A DNA stretch of 40,807 bases, from the NCBI GenBank assembly GCA_025934435.1, contig JAICYB010000026.1, positions 1 to 40,807 on the forward strand, written 5' to 3'. Numbering within the stretch: position 1 is the first letter of the stretch; each line of letters begins with the position of its first letter. Under the pieces are notes generated by a model, which saw only the letters and a program-made list of their open reading frames with translations, made no database searches and had not been told where the DNA came from. The position numbers and the translations under genes are program-made. The DNA is from Actinomycetes bacterium (GTDB lineage: Bacteria; Actinomycetota; JAICYB01). Below, piece by piece: positions 16,705 through 25,195 of this stretch.

Positions 16705-17486
16705 TTGGGGACGTCCTCGACCAAAGATCGCGCCGCGAGCTTCCGCATCTGCGTCTTCACCGGATGCGACGCGATGCCGATGAAGTCGCAGACACTGTCG
16801 ACCGTGGCTTGATGGTTCGCCGCATCCTCGAGCGCGTCCTCGTACCACATCGTCAGTTGCGGATACCCGGCGATCAACCAGGCGAGCCCGTCGTTCTGTA
16901 TCTCGATCGCGCGCATCCCGAAGAGCAGCGTCGGGATGTCGACCGTGAACGACTCGGTCAGCGGCTGACGCCAGCGCAGGGGCTCGAACCACTGGTCGTC
17001 GCGGGCGACCGGGGGATCCGTATCGTCCTCTGAGCGCGCGTGCCAGCGCTGCGTCGAAGACGCTTTGAGGTACGACACCATCTGGCGAAGGATGTTGCGC
17101 CGCTGCAGATGGATGAACACCGTTCCGTCCGCCGCGAGCCGTTGCATCAAGCTCGGATCGGGAAGGCTGAAGTGATCCATCAGGTGGATCGCGAGCGCCT
17201 TGAAGCCGTACGCCTCGTAGTGACGGGCGGCAGCCGCACGCGCCTTCCCTCGGACCAGGAGGTAGGCGAGCGGCGGATCTTCGGTCAGCACCTCGCCGTC
17301 GCAGCGGATCTTCGGATGCGAGTTGAGGAGATCGATGAGCAGCTCGCTTCCCGTCCGGAACGTCGTCACGATGCAGAAGCGCTTGATCTCACGCGACGGG
17401 CGTACGTTCGCGAGGTAGCTCCGGGCATCCCATCGCAGCCGCGCGAGGCCGCGGTTGCGCGGCAGGTCTCGCCCCGTCGCGCTCAA
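16647..17486 (-). CDS. Stf0-like sulfotransferase
   Basis: A 279-residue protein of the sulfotransferase superfamily. The PAPS-binding loop is CIVTTFRTGSELLIDLLNSH, followed by RCDGEVL as in Stf0-type carbohydrate sulfotransferases of Actinobacteria; the 3'-phosphate-binding segment is TVFIHLQRRNILRQMVSYLK. It should transfer sulfate from PAPS to a sugar hydroxyl in the cytoplasm. Translation appears to start at TTG 17486, four bases after the upstream stop, because no ATG or GTG precedes the PAPS loop in this frame. It ends the second leftward operon, and its last 58 bases lie antisense to the end of the acyltransferase gene. This is the second, unrelated-looking sulfotransferase in the locus, so two sulfation positions are possible. 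Confidence 0.84.
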   Translation of the reverse strand: MSATGRDLPRNRGLARLRWDARSYLANVRPSREIKRFCIVTTFRTGSELLIDLLNSHPKIRCDGEVLTEDPPLAYLLVRGKARAAAARHYEAYGFKALAIHLMDHFSLPDPSLMQRLAADGTVFIHLQRRNILRQMVSYLKASSTQRWHARSEDDTDPPVARDDQWFEPLRWRQPLTESFTVDIPTLLFGMRAIEIQNDGLAWLIAGYPQLTMWYEDALEDAANHQATVDSVCDFIGIASHPVKTQMRKLAARSLVEDVPNYDEVASFIGSTRYAGLLD

Positions 17487-17490
17487 TGCT

Positions 17491-18462
17491 TCAGAGCACG
17501 GGGGTCCGGCTGCGGAGGCTGCCGACCACGAGCGCGACGGCTTTCGTCACTTCGATCGCCGCTTCGATCGGCAGCGCGGCGATCCGCTCGGCCGCCGGCT
17601 CGGAACTCCGGCGGGTGATGCCGTCCGTCAGCAGTGCCGCCCACGCCCCGAGGAAGAACCAGGCCGGTCGCCGGCGTCGCACGAGAAAGGCGGCTCCCGC
17701 CGCATACAGCGGCAACCTGTCACGCGACTGCAGGAAGAGACGCCGCTTGAGCAGCGTGTCGCGCAGCTCGGGGATCTCACGGATCAAGGCGGGGAACGCG
17801 CCGACCTGCCACGCGCGCGAGAACTGTTCTTTGAGTGGCGGCTTCGAAACCGCATGCCGCACGATCGCCTTCTCGGCGACCTTCACCACACCGGTTCGCG
17901 CGACACGCCAGCCGAGGAGGGAGTCCTCACCGAAGCCGAGCCCTTGCGCGTGCTCGTCCGCACGGAACCGCCACCGCGTGTCGGCGCCCTTGTCGAAGCC
18001 GCCGGCCGAGTCGTACGCGGTGCGCGTGTAGAACATGTTGCACGTCGCGAAGAGACCTTCTCCGCCCGAGTAGGAGATCGTTCGCTCGAGCAGGCCGACG
18101 CCGCGAGCCGGAAGCGTGACGCCCTGTACGGCGTCCGCGCCGGAGTCGATCACCGCGACGCCTTCTTCGAGCCAACGCGGCTCGGGCTCGCAGTCGCTGT
18201 CGGTGAACGCGAGGATCCGTCCTTGCGCCTGCGCGATCCCCCGGCAGCGCGCCTCGACCGCACCGACGCCTTCGGTACGTATGTAACGCACCTCGATACC
18301 GAGCGCGTGCTTCGCCACGGTCGCCTGGACGTCCTGTGTCGATCCGTCGTCGATGAGCACGAGTTCGAAGTCGTGGTAGGTCTGCTGCGACATCGCATCG
18401 AGCAGCAGGGACAAGAGATCGACGCGGTTACGCGTCGGCACGATCACGGAAACCGTTGTCAT
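17491..18462 (-). CDS. Glycosyltransferase family 2
   Basis: A 323-residue GT2: TTVSVIVPTRNRVDLLSLLL at the N-terminus, LVLIDDGSTQD, the metal site AFTDSDCEPEPRWLEEG near 88, and the acceptor-side motif GFGEDSLLGWRVARTG near 185. A C-terminal hydrophobic segment (AWFFLGAWAALLTDGI) could be membrane-embedded. It shares the TDxDCxPxPxWLEEG block and overall order with the GT2 at 2158-3084, probably a paralogue. The ATG at 18462 overlaps the upstream methyltransferase stop as ATGA. Next downstream, after four bases, is the Stf0-like sulfotransferase, so the transferred sugar could be the sulfated one, but this is only a guess from gene order. Confidence 0.88.
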   Translation of the reverse strand: MTTVSVIVPTRNRVDLLSLLLDAMSQQTYHDFELVLIDDGSTQDVQATVAKHALGIEVRYIRTEGVGAVEARCRGIAQAQGRILAFTDSDCEPEPRWLEEGVAVIDSGADAVQGVTLPARGVGLLERTISYSGGEGLFATCNMFYTRTAYDSAGGFDKGADTRWRFRADEHAQGLGFGEDSLLGWRVARTGVVKVAEKAIVRHAVSKPPLKEQFSRAWQVGAFPALIREIPELRDTLLKRRLFLQSRDRLPLYAAGAAFLVRRRRPAWFFLGAWAALLTDGITRRSSEPAAERIAALPIEAAIEVTKAVALVVGSLRSRTPVL

Positions 18463-19286
18463 GTCGTTCGGAAGGGACGAGCGAGAACCGCCGAATGCGG
18501 GACGCCGTACCGGCCCGTCATCGCTTTACACAGCGCGCGCCGCCACGCGCTCGTCGACGGTGGCGGGTGGCCCGGCCCGAACGGATCGCAGTACGGACGG
18601 ATCGTACGGATGATGTCGAAGCCGGCACCGGTGATCATCGCGCGATGTCCGGCGAGGTTCGCGACGTGCCACTGCACGTCCGGGATGTGCGCGACGGACG
18701 TGACGGGCGTGCGGGGATGAAGAGCCGTGAGCTCGAGCTCGATCTGTTCCGTGGACAAGAGCTCTCCGGTGCACACGGAACGGATCGCCTCCAGCGCGCG
18801 GAACGGATCGCGCAGGTGCAGCAAGAGGGAACCGCAGACGACGACGTCGAACGTTCCGACGGTCTCCGGCGAGAGATCGTAGATGTTGATGACCTTCTTC
18901 TGCACGCGGGACTTCAGCGCTTTGGTCGCGATCTCGAAGCCGAGTCCCTTCGGTCCCGCGAACTCTTCCATGAAGTCGAGACCCCGGGCGCGGAGGCGCG
19001 GCGGCCAGTCCCAGTTCTCGTGGCCGCCGATGTCCGTCGCGATGACCTCGGACGCACCACGCCGTTCCATCTCGAACGCGAGGAAGCCGTCGTAGGTGCC
19101 GATGTCGAGGCAGCGCTTCCCCCGCACGTCCGGCCATGGGAACGATCCGACGATGGGTCGAAGATCGAACCACCCCGGCGTCACGATGCCCGGCCGAAGC
19201 TCCATCGTGTGATACCAGAGCGGGTTCGTCCCGACGGCCTTCGCGACCTCGTCGTCCGTCCAGCCCACGTCGGTCTGATCTGTCAT
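18459..19286 (-). CDS. CmoB-like (DUF1698-type) SAM methyltransferase
   Basis: A 275-residue class I methyltransferase. NPLWYHTMELRPGIVTPGWFDLR at 21-43 matches the 'WYHxxxLxPGxxTxGxFDxR' entry motif of the CmoB/DUF1698 group; the SAM-binding motif I is CLDIGTYDGFLAFEMERRG, with IATDIG as the acidic strand end and FDVVVCGSLLLHLRDP as motif IV. CmoB itself carboxymethylates tRNA, but many members in polysaccharide loci are of unknown role and probably methylate sugars. A paralogue lies at 30242-30961 with the same motifs. The stop overlaps the next start by four bases. A sugar O-methyltransferase role is inferred from context. Confidence 0.82.
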   Translation of the reverse strand: MTDQTDVGWTDDEVAKAVGTNPLWYHTMELRPGIVTPGWFDLRPIVGSFPWPDVRGKRCLDIGTYDGFLAFEMERRGASEVIATDIGGHENWDWPPRLRARGLDFMEEFAGPKGLGFEIATKALKSRVQKKVINIYDLSPETVGTFDVVVCGSLLLHLRDPFRALEAIRSVCTGELLSTEQIELELTALHPRTPVTSVAHIPDVQWHVANLAGHRAMITGAGFDIIRTIRPYCDPFGPGHPPPSTSAWRRALCKAMTGRYGVPHSAVLARPFRTT

Positions 19287-19309
19287 GGAAGAACCAGCCT
19301 ACCGAGCGA

Positions 19310-20443
19310 TCAGATGGGGACCGCTTGCTTCGGCATCTCGGACATCGATCCGAAGCGCGATTTCAGTCGCAAGACGCGCGACTCCCAGATCCAGTACGAC
19401 GCAACGGCGAGCCCGACGCTGAGCGTGAGCGCCAGCACGGTCGGCACCGCGCCCTCCCAGTGCTCCGGATTGCCGAAGATCAGACGGTTCATGGGCGCCG
19501 AGAAGAGATACAGGCCGTAGGAGATGCGTCCGATGGCCGGCAGCGGCTGCGTAGAGAGGAGCCGCGTCGACGCAGAGTTCGGACGAACCACCAGATGCCC
19601 GACGAGGATCGCGCCGCAGATGTTGAGCAGCAGCAGGCCGCCGCGGAACAGGAACGGCATGTTCCAGTAGACCTTGAACATCGCGACGACGAGAGCAACG
19701 GCGGCGATCGCGGCAAGCTCCCGGCGCGCAAGGAGGCGTTTCGCCCACTCCGGCGGATCGCTCAGCAACAACGCGAGCGCGCTTCCGAGGATGATCCCGT
19801 CCGCGCGTGTCACGGTCCAGAGCGACGCACCGACCTGGTGTCCCGTGAAGAACGCGGCGTAGCGCAGGACGGCTACGCCCACCGCGCCGCAGGCGAGCAA
19901 CAGCGCCATCATGCGTTTCGAGTTGAAACGCCGCAGCGCGAACAACAACGCCACCGGCCAGATCAGGTAGTACTGCTCCTCGATCGCGAGCGACCAGGTG
20001 TGTTCGAACACGCCGATCGAACGCTTCGCGGCCGCCCAATTGCCGACGTACAGGATCACGTACACCGCGGAGCCGAGGAACGACCTTGTCGTCAGCGGAT
20101 GCGTCAGCGACCGCGAGACGAAGTACGCGAACACGAACAAGACGCCGAGCGCCGGCAACAATCGGAGCGCGCGACGCGCATAGAACTGGCGGAAGTGGAT
20201 CGTGCTGAACCGCTGCCATTCGCGCAGCAGCAGCGTGGTGATGAGGTAACCGCTGAGGACGAAGAAGAGATCGACTCCGAGGAACCCGCCTAGGAAGTGG
20301 TAGCCGTGGCCGTACGACGTCACGTGGAACGCCATGACCGCGATGATCGCGAAGGCACGGACGCCGTCGAGCTCGGGGTGGTAACGGAGCGAACGTCCGG
20401 AGGACTGTTGTCCGACGTCCTGCGACGCAGCCGTCCGTGCCAT
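19310..20443 (-). CDS. Acyltransferase family 3 membrane protein
   Basis: A 377-residue polytopic acyltransferase with ten or so helices. The R-x10-H motif is in ELDGVRAFAIIAVMAFHV near residue 28, followed by GGFLGVDLFFVLSGYLITTLLL, RRALRLLPAL, and HTWSLAIEEQYYLIWP, a set characteristic of OafA-like O-acetyltransferases. It lacks a C-terminal SGNH domain, so acyl transfer may be completed by this protein alone or with a partner. The ATG at 20443 shares its A with the upstream TGA (TGATG), which fixes the start; the open frame upstream to 20836 is a shadow of the preceding acyltransferase. It and the next upstream gene are tandem paralogues. Confidence 0.92.
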   Translation of the reverse strand: MARTAASQDVGQQSSGRSLRYHPELDGVRAFAIIAVMAFHVTSYGHGYHFLGGFLGVDLFFVLSGYLITTLLLREWQRFSTIHFRQFYARRALRLLPALGVLFVFAYFVSRSLTHPLTTRSFLGSAVYVILYVGNWAAAKRSIGVFEHTWSLAIEEQYYLIWPVALLFALRRFNSKRMMALLLACGAVGVAVLRYAAFFTGHQVGASLWTVTRADGIILGSALALLLSDPPEWAKRLLARRELAAIAAVALVVAMFKVYWNMPFLFRGGLLLLNICGAILVGHLVVRPNSASTRLLSTQPLPAIGRISYGLYLFSAPMNRLIFGNPEHWEGAVPTVLALTLSVGLAVASYWIWESRVLRLKSRFGSMSEMPKQAVPI

Positions 20444-21636
20444 CAACTCCTCCGTGCTTCGTCCGAGTCGTCGGACAGTGTCCCCCGACCTTCCGTGCTT
20501 GGCAATGCCTCGACGGCCGGTGCCGGACGCATCGGGAAGTAGCGCTTCAAGGAGAGGATCGGCGCCTCGACCGCGACACGTGAGATCTGCGCGGCAAGGA
20601 ACGTCAGCGGTATGGCGATCCAGATCGCGGCGGTCCGTCCGAAACGGTGCGTCGACAAGCCGGCATTCACAACGACCTGGATCACCGGGAGGTGGAACAG
20701 GTAGACGGCGTAGCTGATGAGTCCCAGCTGCGGAAGGGGCTGCTTCGACAGGACGGCGCGTCCGGCCGCGAACCGCTGGCAGACGAGGAGCGCGACGATC
20801 CCGAAGTACGCGAGCGCGAAGCTCGTGATCACCCACGGGTGCCAGTCGATGTCCGGCGGCGGTGATCCGATCTTCCCGGCGTACCCGAGCAACAGGTACG
20901 CAGCGATCCCGGGCGTCGCCAGGACGAGCGCGATCTTCGCGAGACGCTCGACGGTTGCTTCAGTGATCCGGAGGAGTTCCTTGTTCGCCATCAACACGGC
21001 GAGCATCGCGCCGAGTGCGAGTCCGTCCATGCGGGCGAAGAGGATGTACCCGGGCACACCCAGCCAGCGCAGGACGATGCTCGTGCACACGAACGCGACG
21101 CAAACGTTGACAAGCGCTCGCGGACGCTTCCGGAGCGAGAGCACGACCAGCGGCCACAGCACGTAGAACTGCTCTTCAACCGCGAGGGACCAGCTGTGGC
21201 TGAACCACGGCACGTAGTTGCCGATCACCTCGGCGAGCGGACGGTGATGCACGTACTGACCGGTGAACTGCACGAAGAACATCGAACGCAAGTACGCGCC
21301 GTGTTCGACATGTAGACGCACGCCGAACAGGTGGAGATTCGTGAAGACGAAGATCCCGATCAGCGTGAGGTAGTAGACCGGCCAGATGCGCAGGATGCGG
21401 CGCGCGAGGAAGTTCCTCAGGAATCGCGGCGTGCCGACGCCGCGCACGAGGATGTCGGTGATGAGGTATCCGGACAGCACGAAGAACAGATCGACGAAGC
21501 TCCACGTCCAGAAGGACTGCCCCTGGTAAGCGTGGAAGAAGATCACGCCGATGACGGCGATGGCCCGCAGACCGTCGAGCGCCGGGTCGCGGCCGCCTCG
21601 GAACGTCCGCTCTGCTTCGCGCTCGATCGATTTCAT
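20443..21636 (-). CDS. Acyltransferase family 3 membrane protein
   Basis: A 397-residue OafA-like acyltransferase. PALDGLRAIAVIGVIFFHA gives the R-x10-H motif near residue 24, then FVDLFFVLSGYLITDILV, RRILRIWPVYY and HSWSLAVEEQFYVLWP. About ten membrane helices are visible, and the protein ends in a short polar tail. It probably moves acyl groups from the cytoplasm to hydroxyls on the glycan or its precursor. The start ATG at 21636 overlaps the upstream methyltransferase stop as ATGA; the stop shares a base with the next acyltransferase start. Together with the genes at 19310-20443 and 15472-16704 there are three acyltransferases in the cluster. Confidence 0.92.
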   Translation of the reverse strand: MKSIEREAERTFRGGRDPALDGLRAIAVIGVIFFHAYQGQSFWTWSFVDLFFVLSGYLITDILVRGVGTPRFLRNFLARRILRIWPVYYLTLIGIFVFTNLHLFGVRLHVEHGAYLRSMFFVQFTGQYVHHRPLAEVIGNYVPWFSHSWSLAVEEQFYVLWPLVVLSLRKRPRALVNVCVAFVCTSIVLRWLGVPGYILFARMDGLALGAMLAVLMANKELLRITEATVERLAKIALVLATPGIAAYLLLGYAGKIGSPPPDIDWHPWVITSFALAYFGIVALLVCQRFAAGRAVLSKQPLPQLGLISYAVYLFHLPVIQVVVNAGLSTHRFGRTAAIWIAIPLTFLAAQISRVAVEAPILSLKRYFPMRPAPAVEALPSTEGRGTLSDDSDEARRS

Positions 21637-22367
21637 CCAGGCTGCGCGGCAGGTTTTTCAGCCCACATCCATGCGAAGAGCGTGCCGAGCCCGTCCGTCT
21701 TCGCCACGCGAAGGCCCGCGCTCTCGACGGCGTGCGTGATGCGGTCGAGCGGGATCCGGGAGCCGAGGAACTGCGCGGTGTCCCGTCCATACGGATCGAC
21801 GCCGATCCCGACCTTCGTCATCGCGTGCTTCGCGCGGCGACGAAGCGCCCACAACCTGTGACGGTGCTGGTTCGCCCACTGGAACACGAACACACCGCCG
21901 GGACGAAGCACCCTCGCCGTCTCGGCGATGTAGTGCTCGACGATGGCCGGCTGCGGTATGTGCTGGAAGACGGTGAACGTCACGGCGAAATCGATCGAGG
22001 AGTCGGCGATCGTCGCAAGCGACGTTCCGTCCCCGACGATGAATGCGATACGCGGATCGGGGATCATCTCGCGCGCCCGGCGCACCATCTCTTCGGACAC
22101 GTCCACGCCGATGACGTTGCGGAACTCTTTCGAGAGCGCGAGGGAGATGCGTCCGAGTCCGGGGCCGATATCGAGGGCGGCGTCCCGTCGCTGCGGTGGG
22201 TTCGGAGCTCCGCCGAGCGCGATCTCGACGACGCGGTCGCCGGTGGCGAGGAAGCGCTCGAGATCCGGGTCGTTGTAGTCGAGCGACGTGTCGACGTACC
22301 ACGCAGCGTTGAGTCGGGCACGTTCGTCCCAGAAGGAACGCATCTGGTCGGCCTTACGCGGCGCCAT
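21633..22367 (-). CDS. Class I SAM-dependent methyltransferase
   Basis: A 244-residue methyltransferase. Motif I is ALDIGPGLGRISLALSKEF, the acidic strand end is VIGVDVSEEMVRRARE, and the later motifs IAFIVGDGTS and DFAVTFTVFQHIP match the Methyltransf_11/25 fold. The N-terminal 40 residues (FWDERARLNAAWYVDT) are a short helical cap. ATG at 22367 shares a base with the upstream GT8 stop (TGATG) and has GAAGGGG eight bases upstream; a GTG at 22376 is a less likely alternative. No substrate can be assigned, but its position between glycosyltransferase and acyltransferase genes points to sugar methylation. Confidence 0.84.
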   Translation of the reverse strand: MAPRKADQMRSFWDERARLNAAWYVDTSLDYNDPDLERFLATGDRVVEIALGGAPNPPQRRDAALDIGPGLGRISLALSKEFRNVIGVDVSEEMVRRAREMIPDPRIAFIVGDGTSLATIADSSIDFAVTFTVFQHIPQPAIVEHYIAETARVLRPGGVFVFQWANQHRHRLWALRRRAKHAMTKVGIGVDPYGRDTAQFLGSRIPLDRITHAVESAGLRVAKTDGLGTLFAWMWAEKPAAQPG

Positions 22368-23311
22368 CACTTCCACCCCTTCGCCACTCGACGCGCCAGC
22401 CTACTCGCAACGTAGGCGAGCCGCTGACGCCGGACGAACACGTCGAACCACATGCGCTCCGGCAGAAGCGAGGTCAAACGGTCGGCGGCGGTGCCCTCGA
22501 CGCGCGGGTTCGGCCACGGCGTCCGCCGGACGGTCGCGAGGTAGGCGTCGCGCAAGGGATGCGTGTTGAGCCGGTGCCAGGGCTTCGCGAGTGTCGGTCC
22601 CTCGAAGTGCACGACGGCCGGCGACCGCGTGGCTTCGTCCACCACGTCGGCTCCGAAGACGCCGGCGGCCCATGCCCGCCAGATCCAGAGGCTGTACATC
22701 GCGTTCCACCGGGCGTGCAGGGGGAGCCACCGGCCCTCGTACAAGACGTTGAGGGCGTCCTGATCGGGCCAGACGATGTTCACGTCCGTGCGCTCGAGGA
22801 ACGAGCGCAAACGGTCGACGGGATCTTCCGCGCGAAGTTTCTCGAGATCCATCAGCAGGACGCCGCTGTTGAGGAAGCGGTGCGGATCGACGCCGAGCTC
22901 GCGTGCGTGACCGAACATCTCCGGCTCGAGGACGTTCGCTACCGCGCCGAGCACGCACGAACCGAGATCGGTCTCCCACAACTCGTCGAGCGGAGCGACG
23001 ACGAAGGTGTCCGCGTCGAGGTAGAGGATGCGGTCGACGCCGGGAAGCAGGCGCGGCAGGAAGAAGCGCGACCAGACGATGCGTGAGAACCGATCGAAAG
23101 CGGGAAGGCCTTCGACAAGCTGCTCGACGTCGTACGCATGGAACGACGCGCCCGCTTCTTCGACCCACGTTCGCAGCCGACCGACGACACCGGGTGACGT
23201 CTCGCCGAGCACGTGGAAGGCCACGTCGTCTTGGTGATCCATCACGGATCGCATCAGCGTTGCGGCCCACGGGACGTACGTGTCGTCCGTCGCGATCGCG
23301 ATGTGGATCAA
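22367..23311 (-). CDS. Glycosyltransferase family 8
   Basis: A 314-residue GT8 retaining glycosyltransferase, the only one of this family in the window. MIHIAIATDDTYVPWAATLM is the typical start; the metal-binding DAD is at 99-101 (ILYLDADTFVV), followed by FLNSGVLLMDL and PDQDALNVL, and the C-terminal metal-coordinating histidine block is VVHFEGPTLAKPW. Family members transfer glucose, galactose or related sugars from UDP-sugars, as in LgtC and the lipopolysaccharide WaaI/WaaJ enzymes. It overlaps the upstream methyltransferase stop by four bases and the downstream one by a single base, so it is in the middle of a tightly coupled operon. The exact donor is unknown. Confidence 0.92.
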   Translation of the reverse strand: MIHIAIATDDTYVPWAATLMRSVMDHQDDVAFHVLGETSPGVVGRLRTWVEEAGASFHAYDVEQLVEGLPAFDRFSRIVWSRFFLPRLLPGVDRILYLDADTFVVAPLDELWETDLGSCVLGAVANVLEPEMFGHARELGVDPHRFLNSGVLLMDLEKLRAEDPVDRLRSFLERTDVNIVWPDQDALNVLYEGRWLPLHARWNAMYSLWIWRAWAAGVFGADVVDEATRSPAVVHFEGPTLAKPWHRLNTHPLRDAYLATVRRTPWPNPRVEGTAADRLTSLLPERMWFDVFVRRQRLAYVASRLARRVAKGWK

Positions 23312-24330
23312 GTTCGTTCGAACAAGCAGTACCGGTCGTGGATGTCGATCAGCTCGCGAACGGCTTCGTCCGTGAATTTCCGTCGTGTCGCGATCGATCG
23401 GTAGCCCGCCCCGGTGATGAGGTCCTCGTAGTCGAGGCGGGATCCGTCCGCCTCGGTCGAGAGGAACCCTTCCGCTTCATTCGGGACGAGGAACAACCGC
23501 GGGACCCGCAAGCGGACGAGCTGCTCCATCCACCACGCGATCGCTTCGCGCGGACACTCCGAGAAGCTGTGCACGTTGAACGCGATGTCGAATGCACCGG
23601 GCTGAAGGGCGGGCACCTCGGGAAGCGGAACGACCGAAACGGGCGGGACGAGGCCCCGGTACCGCATGTAGTACTCGCAGAGAAACGTCGACTGCGGGAT
23701 CGCATCGACACAGGCATACGCACCGAGCGTCGATACGGCGGTTCCGATCCGATGCGCGAGTCGGCCGTATCCGGCGCCGATGTCGAGGATGCGCAAGCCG
23801 TCCGACGACAAGATCTTCGTTTCCTCTTCCAGGAACGAGATCTCGTCGACCGCATCGAGCAGATCGCGGCTGACGGGTGGGTATCCGGGGAACCGGTACG
23901 TGAAGCACCCGAAGGCGCCATCCTCACCGAGACGCTCGACGAGCGAGTTCGGATCGTGATCGAGGACGTAGCGCAGGAACGCGAAGAACTTGAGCATCGC
24001 GTAGCGCCTGTCGGGCTCGCGGTACTGCCAGACGTACGGCGTGTCGCCGCGGAAGTAATGAAGGACGAGCCACGGGTCGACGACGTCGTCTGTCCAGCGG
24101 CCGCGAACGGTGACCGGCCAATCGAGCTTGGCGTATTCCTCACGCAGCTCGCGCAGTCGCGGATTGTCCGCGCGCAGATACTCTTCGGCCCCCGGGGGAA
24201 GCGCGGTGGACGTGTCGGAGATGTCGACGAGCCAGCCCGTCCGCTGATTCTTCGGCACCTCGACGATCATGAGTCCGCGGCGGCGGAGGAGACGGTCGAG
24301 GTTGCGACGAGCGACCTGCTTCACGTTCAT
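23308..24330 (-). CDS. Putative sugar O-methyltransferase
   Basis: A 340-residue protein with a SAM-binding motif in the second half (LRILDIGAGYGRLAHRIGT near 188) preceded by a long N-terminal region typical of the 'putative sugar O-methyltransferase' family rather than of small free-standing methyltransferases. FDIAFNVHSFSECPREAIAWW corresponds to the later core motifs. The acidic and aromatic N-terminal half (WQYREPDRRYAMLKFFAFL) may bind the acceptor. The ATG at 24330 overlaps the FkbM-type gene stop as ATGA; the frame remains open to 24621 but that extension lies inside the neighbour. The substrate is expected to be a glycan or nucleotide sugar, from family and context. Confidence 0.78.
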   Translation of the reverse strand: MNVKQVARRNLDRLLRRRGLMIVEVPKNQRTGWLVDISDTSTALPPGAEEYLRADNPRLRELREEYAKLDWPVTVRGRWTDDVVDPWLVLHYFRGDTPYVWQYREPDRRYAMLKFFAFLRYVLDHDPNSLVERLGEDGAFGCFTYRFPGYPPVSRDLLDAVDEISFLEEETKILSSDGLRILDIGAGYGRLAHRIGTAVSTLGAYACVDAIPQSTFLCEYYMRYRGLVPPVSVVPLPEVPALQPGAFDIAFNVHSFSECPREAIAWWMEQLVRLRVPRLFLVPNEAEGFLSTEADGSRLDYEDLITGAGYRSIATRRKFTDEAVRELIDIHDRYCLFERT

Positions 24331-25142
24331 GCGCGTACGGCCTCGCCCCGGTGGACGCGGCTCCACACGCGCTGCACGTTCGCTCCGACGCGATCGAGGC
24401 GGACGCACACACAATCCATCCCGTCGCCGATCGCTTCGTAGCCGTAGCCGCGGAGCCGATCGATCGTCTGCGTGCGCGTGGCTTCGTCCAAGTGCAGCTC
24501 TTCGAACTGGATCACCGCCGGACCATACCGGTCCGGGTCGATCAGTTTCAGCACCTCGGCGTCGAAACCTTCGGTGTCGATGTGGATGAGATCGATGTGC
24601 GTGACGTCGTTGCGGGCGCACAGTGTGTCGAACGTGACTGCCGGCACCTCCATCGTCTCGACGCGCTGGTCGATGTCGGGGATGAAGATCCGGTGGTGCA
24701 GCAGGACGTCGAGGCTGAACGACGCAAGCGCGTCATACCAAGGAGGGAGCCCTTCATCGCTCGTCTGCGGGAGGTAATACAGCTGCAAGCTTCCGTTCGC
24801 CGGAGCGATCGCCACGTTCTCGAAGATCAGATCGCTCACGCCCGCGTAGTTCTTGACGAGGCGCGAGAAGACGTCCGGGATCGGCTCGACGAGGATCCCG
24901 TGCCAGCGCCGCTTCCGGATGTACTGCTGCAACGGGTCGAGCTGCGACGCATCGTGCGCGCCGATCTGGACGATGAACGCGTCCGGCCGCTCCTTCGCGA
25001 ACGCGTGGAGGACACGGCCCCTCGGATCGGTCGGAGACAGGTCGAATCGCCGCCGGAAGTGGTAGTCGGCGACGACCACGCGCTGCTTCACTCGCCCATA
25101 GACCTGCCGCAGGCCATTCCGGAGACGCGCGGCGGTCATCAT
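24327..25142 (-). CDS. FkbM family methyltransferase
   Basis: A 271-residue FkbM-type methyltransferase. FIVQIGAHDASQLDPLQQYI is the SAM-binding entry, ILVEPIPDVFSRL the acidic strand end, and HIDLIHIDTEGFDAEVLKLI the characteristic IDTEG(F/Y)D block of the family. Members O-methylate sugars and polyketides and are common in surface polysaccharide loci. It is the first gene of the nine-gene leftward operon that ends at 16647. Two adjacent ATGs (25142 and 25139) are possible starts. Its promoter region is shared with the TylF-like methyltransferase gene on the other strand, so two methyltransferase genes face away from one control region. Confidence 0.88.
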   Translation of the reverse strand: MMTAARLRNGLRQVYGRVKQRVVVADYHFRRRFDLSPTDPRGRVLHAFAKERPDAFIVQIGAHDASQLDPLQQYIRKRRWHGILVEPIPDVFSRLVKNYAGVSDLIFENVAIAPANGSLQLYYLPQTSDEGLPPWYDALASFSLDVLLHHRIFIPDIDQRVETMEVPAVTFDTLCARNDVTHIDLIHIDTEGFDAEVLKLIDPDRYGPAVIQFEELHLDEATRTQTIDRLRGYGYEAIGDGMDCVCVRLDRVGANVQRVWSRVHRGEAVRA

Positions 25143-25195
25143 GCCGCGGAGCGAAACGTTGGAAACACTGCTCTAAGATACGGGAGCGCCTACAG
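25143..25195. promoter_or_regulatory. Bidirectional promoter region between two methyltransferase-led operons
   Basis: In these 53 bases TAAGAT (25174-25179, plus strand) is a good actinobacterial -10, and the overlapping complement TATCTT (25180-25175) is an equally good -10 for the minus strand. Neither has a clear -35 TTGAC box. GGGAG at 25182-25186 lies about nine bases before the rightward ATG and serves as ribosome-binding site. Overlapping -10 boxes would make the two operons mutually exclusive at the level of RNA polymerase binding. Confidence 0.5.
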
